Of a stretch of 59,951 bases of DNA, positions 31,630 to 38,843 are shown piece by piece (position 1 is the stretch's first letter; every line of letters starts with the position of its first letter). The DNA lies in NCBI RefSeq assembly GCF_910578895.1, contig NZ_CAJTSC010000018.1, forward strand, positions 1 through 59,951. The letters are read 5' to 3'. Below the pieces are notes generated by a model, which did no database searches, was not told where the DNA came from, and saw only the letters and a program-made list of their open reading frames with translations. The position numbers and the translations under genes are program-made. This DNA is from an uncultured Bacteroides sp. GTDB lineage: Bacteria > Bacteroidota > Bacteroidia > Bacteroidales > Bacteroidaceae.

Positions 31630-33786
31630 ATGATGAAACGGATAATATATAAGTTAACGGCATGTTGCGCGTCACTGCTGCTTCTTGCCGCCTGCCACAG
31701 TGACGATGACATGCCCGGCAAGGCGGAAACGGCAGGCAACAACATCATTATTGACATAGCTTCGGGAACGTTGCCGGTGAGCCGCGCAACGGTGGAAGCC
31801 ACCGGAGCGGAAATAGCGGTGAGCCACATCGATGTGCTGGTTTTCGAGGAAAACGGCATAAAAGCCTACCACGAGCGCGCCAAAGTGAACTCCCGGGCAA
31901 ATACGGGCACCATCACTTTGACAAAAGGCAGCGACGAGTTTGCAAAAGACGCGAAGTATTGGGTATACCTCATTGCCAATAGTACCCATGCGGAACAGGT
32001 CTTCGCAGACCTGGCAAACCTGGACGCGCTGAGAGGAATGACGGAGACCACCGAGAACATCCATATAACCGGACTCGAGAACGCGACGGATGCGCCCATG
32101 ACTTTCCTGATGGACGGCGTGGCATACGAAGGGGCAAACGAACCGTCTGCTCCCGCCGCAGTGGTGCTCCACAAGGATGCCACCACCGACAGGCTCCTGA
32201 AAGTGACCTTGCGCCGTGCCGCCGCAAAGATTGTGGTCCGGATTTCCAAAGGAGACAAAGTCACATTCAACGAAGGCTCGGGAAACGAAATACCGGCTTA
32301 TTACTTGCGGAACATGCCTTATACCACTTCCATCATAGCAGGCGTAGATGCCACACCCTCGCTGAGAATACCTCCCAAAAGCATCAGTGGCGACTATCTG
32401 AAATGGACACCGGACGAAATAACGGTCACCGCCTACGCGTATGCCCATAAATGGGGAACGGGAAGCGATTTCCAAAACAAGGTGCGTATGGTAATCAATA
32501 TCCCGCTGAAGTATACAGACCCCAACAATCCGGACAACTCCAAGGAAGAAGGCAACAACTGGTATCAGGTTCCGGTAAGCGAAAGCAAGAAGTTGGCACG
32601 CAACACCTATTACGAGGTAAAGGCAACGGTGAACGCCTTGGGCGGAGTAGACCCCTCGAAGCCCACGGAACTGACCGACCTGCACTATTCCGTAGTGCCG
32701 TGGGAAGAGCGGACTATCTCCGTAGGAGGCGAACAAGAAGAAGTGCAGTTCCTGTACGTGAACGAAGAGGAAATGGAAATGCACAATATGGATACGGACG
32801 AGACCACGCTGCGGTTCAACTCGTCGTCGCCCGTAACGGCAACCGTGACGCGTGCATACTATATCGACAAATTCGGGCAGGAACAGAATGTGAACATCAA
32901 CAACTTAGGAATTACGGCAACACCGGAAAAAGGATTGGCGGGAAGCATCAGGATTTACAGCCCGAAGCCAACGAACAATGCCATACGCTACATTAAGCTG
33001 AATGTGACGAATGAAGACGGTGCAACTCCGCGCGAAGTGACGGTTGCACAATATCCGTTGGAGTATATCACGAATATACAGGGGTGGTATTCGTATCGGG
33101 ATGACTTCAATGGAACACACTGGGAGAACCCCAATATAACTCCAAACTCAGATAAACGGGTCAGTGCAACCAGCTATAATAGCGATACAAAAACATGGAC
33201 TTATTCGGCAACAAGTACAAGTGGTTTCTTCACTTCCAAAGTCGCGGAAGAAATTACATCGGGCGATAATAAAGGAAAATCTACTATTTCATACTACTAT
33301 TACAATCGAACAAATAGTACCGAATTTAGAACGCAAAGTATTAATGGACTTAACAATGCCCGAATGTATCATGTAAAGATTACCGCTTCATCAGGCGATT
33401 ATACATTAGGCAAGCCTCGTATCACAAACGGTAAAACAGATCCGGGAGCGGATAATGCAAAATTAGTGTCGCCCTCATTTATGCTCGCGTCCCAATTAGG
33501 AGCTGTTTTTACAGCTAATAGTATAGAAATGGCAGCAAGCCATTGCGAACAGTATGTAGAAGTCGCCAAAAATGGCAAAGTATACAATGACTGGCGACTA
33601 CCGACAACGGCGGAATTACAAATCATTTCGGAATTCCAACGTAAAGAAGGGTCTGCAATGGATGTAGTACTTACCTATCGTTATTATTATAGTGCAAGGG
33701 AAACAGTTGACCTCGGTCAAGGAACTAATAATACTGCCATCCGCTGCATCCGCGATGCCTACAACGACACCCCCGCCAACCCATAA
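31630..33786 (+). CDS. fimbrillin-like tip protein with divergent C-terminal module, 718 aa
   Basis: Lipobox LAAC (Cys22), cleavage-type site VSR52-ATV, then a fimbrillin-type N-terminal half (IDVLVFEENGIKAYHER, LRRAAAKIVVRI). From about residue 490 (about 33100) the DNA turns AT-rich. The protein changes to a Tyr/Thr/Asn-rich segment ending in a DUF1566/Fib_succ_major-like motif (DWRLPTTAELQIIS ... NTAIRCIRD). The C-terminal module probably forms the exposed ligand-binding tip and may have been swapped in. ATG 31633 is an alternative start. Confidence 0.78.
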   Translation: MMKRIIYKLTACCASLLLLAACHSDDDMPGKAETAGNNIIIDIASGTLPVSRATVEATGAEIAVSHIDVLVFEENGIKAYHERAKVNSRANTGTITLTKGSDEFAKDAKYWVYLIANSTHAEQVFADLANLDALRGMTETTENIHITGLENATDAPMTFLMDGVAYEGANEPSAPAAVVLHKDATTDRLLKVTLRRAAAKIVVRISKGDKVTFNEGSGNEIPAYYLRNMPYTTSIIAGVDATPSLRIPPKSISGDYLKWTPDEITVTAYAYAHKWGTGSDFQNKVRMVINIPLKYTDPNNPDNSKEEGNNWYQVPVSESKKLARNTYYEVKATVNALGGVDPSKPTELTDLHYSVVPWEERTISVGGEQEEVQFLYVNEEEMEMHNMDTDETTLRFNSSSPVTATVTRAYYIDKFGQEQNVNINNLGITATPEKGLAGSIRIYSPKPTNNAIRYIKLNVTNEDGATPREVTVAQYPLEYITNIQGWYSYRDDFNGTHWENPNITPNSDKRVSATSYNSDTKTWTYSATSTSGFFTSKVAEEITSGDNKGKSTISYYYYNRTNSTEFRTQSINGLNNARMYHVKITASSGDYTLGKPRITNGKTDPGADNAKLVSPSFMLASQLGAVFTANSIEMAASHCEQYVEVAKNGKVYNDWRLPTTAELQIISEFQRKEGSAMDVVLTYRYYYSARETVDLGQGTNNTAIRCIRDAYNDTPANP

Positions 33787-33848
33787 TTGTATGCAAATAT
33801 ACAACCAAGTATTAATGATAATCTTATTAAATACTTAATCATCCGCTT

Positions 33849-36800
33849 ATGATAAAGAAAGCAATACATACCATGATAGCCCTGCTGGCTATATCGGTGA
33901 CGCTCGTCTCCTGCCGGGACGAATATAACTTGGAAACGCCCGTTGTTCCCGACGGCTATGTAACCCTGCATTTCAACACCAACATCCCCGCCATGCAGGA
34001 TGTCACCACCCGCGCGGTAGATGCAGACGGTATGGGCGTACAGACCATGACCCTGTTCTGTTTCGACACTTACGGACTGTTTATCTCTACCGTCACCGCA
34101 GAGATAAACAGCAACAGCCAGACAGAAGGCACATTCAAAGCCATCGTGCCGGACAATACCCGTACCGTGCACTTTGTGGGCAACCAGAACATGACAGACT
34201 TTAAGGAAGACGATTTCCGCAACAAGTCCGAAGCACAAATCATGGCTATGCTCGAAAGCTCGTCCGGCAGAATGATTTACTGGGCACGCTTCGCTTGCGA
34301 TAAAGAGAAAGAGGCAAACATAGCCGAGCAGCTGAAAGACCATGTAGTGAGAATGATACGCAACCACGCCATGATATCCATCGCAGATTGGAATACCGCC
34401 CATCTGCAGGTGACAGGCTTCGCCGTTGTCAACACCAACGCTTTCGGCACCGTGGCACCCTATCATCCCCAGTTGGGTTTTGACATGAAATGGGAAGACT
34501 TTACCGGTTCCGATTTCGTCACCATCCCCAAGAACGATGCGAAGATAGACGACCTGACGGTGGTGGACACGGCACCGGAAGATTATGTATTCGAGAGCGA
34601 AAACAGCATCGACAATCCCGTAAGCGTAATCATCAAAGGACATCTGCCGAACGAAACGGAAGCCGACGACAAATGGTATCGCGTGATGCTGGTGGACGAA
34701 GAAGGCGAGCAACTGCTGATACGCCGCAACCACCACTACATCCTGCAGATTGCCGGAGCACTGAACTACGGGCAAGATTCGTTTGAAGCGGCACTTACCG
34801 CCGCTGCCACCAACAACGTGTGGATCCTCGTCTCCGATGAGGTGAAAGAGGTGGAAGACAACAACCGCAAACTGACGGTGGAAAGCACCTACTATGTGTT
34901 GCCAGAAGAAGCCACCGGCACGGCATTCACCCTGCCTTATACCCTGACGGGCAAAGGCACGACCCGGATTACCGTTGACGACAAACCCGATGTGACCTGG
35001 CTGTCGAACAACGTGGCACGAAACGAGATAAGAAACGAATTTACCGTCAGCGGAAACACCGGAAACGGAACCGTCACCATCACTCCGCTGCCGCTGGGCA
35101 GCAACAACAAGCTGGAGGGTGAATTGCTTGTGAAGTATAAACGCCTGCAACGCAAAATCAAGGTGATTACAGTGAAGCAGCAGTCGTTTGCCCCCGCATG
35201 GATGGGCGCGCAGCTCTACGGTACAATCAACAGCAATACCAATCGCCCGAAAGCCACGGCGGTATTCACCATTCCCGAAAGTTGTCCGCAGGAGCTCTTC
35301 CCCATGCGCGTGCTGATTTCGGCAAACGACCTCGACATCCGTTACTCCTCGGGCATGAAGCTCGACCTCATCAACAAAGGAGAACCCGACTACGGCGAAG
35401 ACAACGATTGGGGATATAAGTATGTCTATACCGCGAAAGCTCCCGGCGTGCAGCGCATCTACTTCGAGAGTATCCTCAACCAGGAGGAAATGAACAAGCG
35501 CAAGGTAATCATCGAAGCGAAACACTTCGAGACAATGACGTTGGACTTCTACTTCTCGCAGAAGAACAGAGCCATCGTCATGCCACGGTTGTCAACCTAT
35601 AACGCAACGGGCGATGCCGGTCCTCAAGATGAGCTTATCTACTACCGCATGGTGCCGCAGAAGAAAAGGGCAAAGGTGATGTTCTACATGGAAATGTTTG
35701 AAATGAATGAAGCCTACAAACCTACAACGCGTATCAATGTCGGGGAGTTTGACGAATTCCTGGTATACAACCAGAACTTGTACCACTATGCAGACAGCGA
35801 ATTTGCCGAAGCGGGACTTAAGTCAGAAAATGATTTCGACTGCCGGTTCTACCACGATGACGCCGAAGCATGGTCGGGCAAGCAACCCAATATGGGACAG
35901 GTATGTATGTTTAAACCGCGTACTTGGGGCACCCAAGATCCCGTATCGGGAGAAAAAGGCGTATACCGCATCTATATGTATACCACCAAAGCCAAGAGTG
36001 CGGAAACGGTGCGTATCGCTTCGAACCTACCTACCATGCCTCCGGTACTGTCCGCAGACGGCAGCAACGGCAGTGATAAGGATGAAGACGGCAATCCGAT
36101 TGCAAACGGCATGTACAAGGGCCTGACCTACCGCAGCACCATTTTCGAACTTGCCAACTATGCCCCGTTCCGTTTTGCGGCAGGTGTCAAGTGGAACAAC
36201 GGAGCGCTCGAAGGCGTAACCGATGCCACCACAGGCGAGACACCCGAGACACCCGAGACGGTGACCAACCTGGCATGGAGCTACGAACCCGGGCTACCGG
36301 TAGACATCGAGTTCGATGTCACCAGTTTCAGAGGAGTGAAAAACGTCAATCCGGACCCGAATACGGATGAAAACAAGTATGAGTCTGTCGATCCTTTCGG
36401 GCAATCGTTCGAAATATACATCGATGCTCCCATGCTGGAGATAGATGCAAGCCGCTTGAGCGCATGCAACCTTGATGGCAATAAACTGAAAGAAGATCCC
36501 AACATCCCCGGACGCTTCATCTATACGGTGGATGCCAAGCGTGACGACGAACGCAAATACGGCGCTTCCGGGCTGGACGTTGTAAACAAAGATAACTCTC
36601 CCGGCAGAGTGGACCAGGCGGGCGAGCGCAAACGCCTTCCGTTCAAAACAAAGAACATCGTAAGTGCCGGCAACATCACCGTTTCGTCCGATGAAGAAAT
36701 GGTGGTCTACCTTGCCAAGACATTCAAAGTGACAAACACGCCGATTACAGGGTCGCTCCGGTATAAAAAGGAAGACGGCTCGGAAGTGGATATCCCCAAC

Positions 36801-37022
36801 AGGGCTTTCGTCTCTTTCGAACTTACCCGCAACAACAACCGTATCGGTGCGGTGGCAGTCACGGCAGACGGCAGGTATGAATTGCGCTTGCGCAAAGAAT
36901 ATAATTTCAACTGGTATGCCGATGAGATAGAGTTCAAGTATGAGGATAACGGAAAAGTCTACAAGAAGTCATTCCCGAACCTGAACGCATTGTTTGCAAG
37001 CCCGGACATCGTACTCGAATAG
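33849..37022 (+). CDS. large fimbrial tip lipoprotein (DUF4906-like), 1057 aa
   Basis: Lipobox LVSC (Cys22) and cleavage-type site TTR55-AVD. The N-terminal fimbrillin-like domain contains MTLFCFDTYGLFISTVTA. A long multi-domain extension follows, with segments I associate with DUF4906 (EFDEFLVYNQNLYHYADSEF, CMFKPRTWGTQ) and a C-terminal carboxypeptidase-regulatory-like or Ig-like fold (YELRLRKEYNFNWYADEIEF). It is the last and largest gene of the operon, as expected for a terminal adhesin. The family assignment beyond the N-terminal domain is from memory and moderate. Confidence 0.75.
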   Translation: MIKKAIHTMIALLAISVTLVSCRDEYNLETPVVPDGYVTLHFNTNIPAMQDVTTRAVDADGMGVQTMTLFCFDTYGLFISTVTAEINSNSQTEGTFKAIVPDNTRTVHFVGNQNMTDFKEDDFRNKSEAQIMAMLESSSGRMIYWARFACDKEKEANIAEQLKDHVVRMIRNHAMISIADWNTAHLQVTGFAVVNTNAFGTVAPYHPQLGFDMKWEDFTGSDFVTIPKNDAKIDDLTVVDTAPEDYVFESENSIDNPVSVIIKGHLPNETEADDKWYRVMLVDEEGEQLLIRRNHHYILQIAGALNYGQDSFEAALTAAATNNVWILVSDEVKEVEDNNRKLTVESTYYVLPEEATGTAFTLPYTLTGKGTTRITVDDKPDVTWLSNNVARNEIRNEFTVSGNTGNGTVTITPLPLGSNNKLEGELLVKYKRLQRKIKVITVKQQSFAPAWMGAQLYGTINSNTNRPKATAVFTIPESCPQELFPMRVLISANDLDIRYSSGMKLDLINKGEPDYGEDNDWGYKYVYTAKAPGVQRIYFESILNQEEMNKRKVIIEAKHFETMTLDFYFSQKNRAIVMPRLSTYNATGDAGPQDELIYYRMVPQKKRAKVMFYMEMFEMNEAYKPTTRINVGEFDEFLVYNQNLYHYADSEFAEAGLKSENDFDCRFYHDDAEAWSGKQPNMGQVCMFKPRTWGTQDPVSGEKGVYRIYMYTTKAKSAETVRIASNLPTMPPVLSADGSNGSDKDEDGNPIANGMYKGLTYRSTIFELANYAPFRFAAGVKWNNGALEGVTDATTGETPETPETVTNLAWSYEPGLPVDIEFDVTSFRGVKNVNPDPNTDENKYESVDPFGQSFEIYIDAPMLEIDASRLSACNLDGNKLKEDPNIPGRFIYTVDAKRDDERKYGASGLDVVNKDNSPGRVDQAGERKRLPFKTKNIVSAGNITVSSDEEMVVYLAKTFKVTNTPITGSLRYKKEDGSEVDIPNRAFVSFELTRNNNRIGAVAVTADGRYELRLRKEYNFNWYADEIEFKYEDNGKVYKKSFPNLNALFASPDIVLE

Positions 37023-37118
37023 ACGAAGCAACCCTGTTCCGGAATTTTCTCAGGACATAGGCTGACAAAAGGCGTGTATCGGAACGATAAAAGGCTTATA
37101 TACTCACATTTTTCAACC

Positions 37119-37178
37119 GCAGATGACACGGGTGGCGCAGATAAATCAAGAAAAATCTGCGTTATTCGTGTCGTTTGC
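37119..37178. repeat. CGCAGAT/ATCTGCG inverted intergenic repeat
   Basis: Nested arms GCAGATGACACG / CGTGTCGTTTGC and CGCAGAT / ATCTGCG form a 60-bp hairpin after the fimbrial operon. Similar repeats are frequent in Bacteroides intergenic DNA. It may serve as the 3' end of the fimbrial transcript. Confidence 0.55.
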
Positions 37179-37286
37179 ATTATCTATGTTATCCGTATCA
37201 TGCCCTTATAGGACAAATAGATTCATCCACATATTTGCAGAATTTTACGAAGATTGATTCCGCCTTTTTTCTGTAAGTTATTTATA

Positions 37287-38327
37287 TTAATCCTGTTCCT
37301 CTATCCACTCTCTTAATTTTTTCTGTAGCAACTGTTTGTCAGGAAGATATAACGCATATTGCTGCGCATAAATATTAGAGTTTTTTGGAAGAGTGAGTTC
37401 AACTAACGCATCCTTCTTTTCTTTGCAAAGCAAAATTCCAATTGTAGGTTTTTCAAAATCTTGCTTGACATATCGATCATAATAATTGACATACATCTGC
37501 ATTTGCCCCAAATCTTGATGAGCCAGTTTATCCACTTTCAAGTCTATGAGTACATAACACTGTAAAAGCCTGTTGTAAAAGACTAAGTCAACATAGAAGT
37601 TTTCTTCATCGAAGGTAACTCTTTTCTGACGTGCTTCGAACAAAAATCCTTTTCCAAGTTCCAATAGAAATTGTTGCAGTTTGTCAATTATGGCATTTTC
37701 CAGTTTGGTCTCCGAATAAGAAATATCAGGTTTTAGCCCTAAGAACTCTAAAGTTAAAGGATTCTTTATAATATCATCCGGTTTATTGATTGTTTGCCCT
37801 TCTTGGGCTAAACGCAAGACTGAATCTTTGTCTTTACTGAGAGCTAAACGCTCATATAGACTTGAATTGTACTGTCGTTGCAGTTGACGTACACTCCAAT
37901 TTTGTTTTTGAGCCTCAATTTCGTAGAAGTTACGCTCATCATCGGATTCAATACGCATCAATATCAAATAATGAGACCATGATAGAGTAAAAGGATATGT
38001 TGAATCCAATTTCCGAGACACTGTTGCGGATTTTGAATAAAGCAAATATAAAGTCCTACACTTTTCCAATGTATCCACTGACCAACCGGATTCATATTTG
38101 TCAGTTAATATGGATGATACACCCCTTAATAGCTGCTTGCCATATGTCGCGCGTTCTTTTCCTTCCTGCACAACCTCAACAATAATATGCCCAATTTCAT
38201 ATTTGGTAATAACTTCGGTAATGTTTACGATTTTGCCAACATGCGTCCGAGCATCCTCTACCAGCCGTTCAATGCGTTCAGCAACATCTACTATTATGTG
38301 CAAATCTATATTCTGTATGTTACTCAT
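37287..38327 (-). CDS. DUF1016 / PDDEXK nuclease family protein (YhcG-like)
   Basis: 346 aa: an N-terminal helical DUF1016_N domain (about 1-165) and a C-terminal PDDEXK-type nuclease domain. The domain contains GFLFEARQKRVTFDEENFYV and DLVFYN then VLIDLKVDKL, giving the D...(D/E)xK core as D and D-x-K. These proteins are common on mobile or defence-associated DNA and have been proposed to take part in restriction or recombination processing; the role is not established. The DNA is AT-rich against its neighbours. Its start overlaps the stop of a broken XRE regulator gene (ATGAGTAA). Confidence 0.85.
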   Translation of the reverse strand: MSNIQNIDLHIIVDVAERIERLVEDARTHVGKIVNITEVITKYEIGHIIVEVVQEGKERATYGKQLLRGVSSILTDKYESGWSVDTLEKCRTLYLLYSKSATVSRKLDSTYPFTLSWSHYLILMRIESDDERNFYEIEAQKQNWSVRQLQRQYNSSLYERLALSKDKDSVLRLAQEGQTINKPDDIIKNPLTLEFLGLKPDISYSETKLENAIIDKLQQFLLELGKGFLFEARQKRVTFDEENFYVDLVFYNRLLQCYVLIDLKVDKLAHQDLGQMQMYVNYYDRYVKQDFEKPTIGILLCKEKKDALVELTLPKNSNIYAQQYALYLPDKQLLQKKLREWIEEQD

Positions 38328-38533
38328 GGTTTTTAGTACTATTCTTACTAATCAAATCCTGGACTGTAACGCCTAAATATTCCGCTATTTGGAATAATGT
38401 CTCAAGGCTCGGTTGACTGGTGTTAGTGCACCATTTGGAAACAGTTGCTTGATCTTTGCTAATTGTTCCGCCAGCCGTTGGTACGTTTCGTTTCAACAAG
38501 TACTCCTTTTAGCTTATTCAACTCTCTATTCAT
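38320..38533 (-). pseudogene. XRE-family helix-turn-helix regulator, frameshifted
   Basis: Frame 1 gives MNRELNKLKGVLVETKRTNG and W; the last frame gives DQATVSKWCTNTSQPSLETL then FQIAEYLGVTVQDLISKN and a stop. Between them LAEQLAK is read in the third frame. The break fits loss of one CTGG from a tandem CTGGCTGG plus loss of one A from an A-run. The restored protein would be a normal 70-aa HTH_XRE regulator. It directly precedes and overlaps the nuclease gene, so it was probably its cotranscribed regulator. Confidence 0.75.
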
Positions 38534-38735
38534 GCGTCATGAATTTATCTATATGATACAAAAATAGCAATAGTTCAAATATTTTGAGGTATAATGTTCT
38601 ATATTTTATTTGTTGGTTTATTATTTTGTGTTTTAGGGATTGATAACACAACAAATACAAACACATTCATTTTGCAGTATAAATAAAGAGTGTGTTTTTT
38701 TACCCCACTTCACTACAAATCTGAAAATAAACCTT

Positions 38736-38743
38736 TAACTTTG
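38736..38743 (+). promoter_or_regulatory. leuS promoter -7 box
   Basis: TAACTTTG, full consensus, 100 bp before the leuS ATG, giving a leader of about 95 nt. Confidence 0.55.
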
Positions 38744-38782
38744 TACCGTTTAATCAACAGGAAATAAACCGGATTAGGCAAA

Positions 38783-38815
38783 TTATCAACAAGTATTAAC
38801 AAGCATATAAACAAG
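38783..38815 (+). repeat. three short direct repeats in the leuS leader
   Basis: TTATCAACAAG, TATTAACAAG and TATAAACAAG follow one another at 10-12-bp spacing. The first is one base from the DnaA-box form TTATCCACA. May be chance in AT-rich leader DNA. Confidence 0.35.
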
Positions 38816-38843
38816 TTTTCAACTATAATAACAACGAACCATT

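Larger units (their letters stand above)
38534..38843. other. intergenic region XRE remnant - leuS
   Basis: AT-rich, no gene seen. It contains the leuS promoter (38736) and three direct repeats of TATnAACAAG (38783-38815) in the leuS leader. Confidence 0.5.

Noticed and set aside
33759..35525. 588-codon minus-strand frame opposite the large tip gene
   Set aside because: Shadow of the fimbrial gene; no signal peptide, motif or promoter.
38783..38815. TTATCAACAAG repeats as a DnaA-box cluster or replication origin
   Set aside because: Only one unit approaches the DnaA-box form, there is no dnaA gene and no AT-rich unwinding element with ordered boxes.
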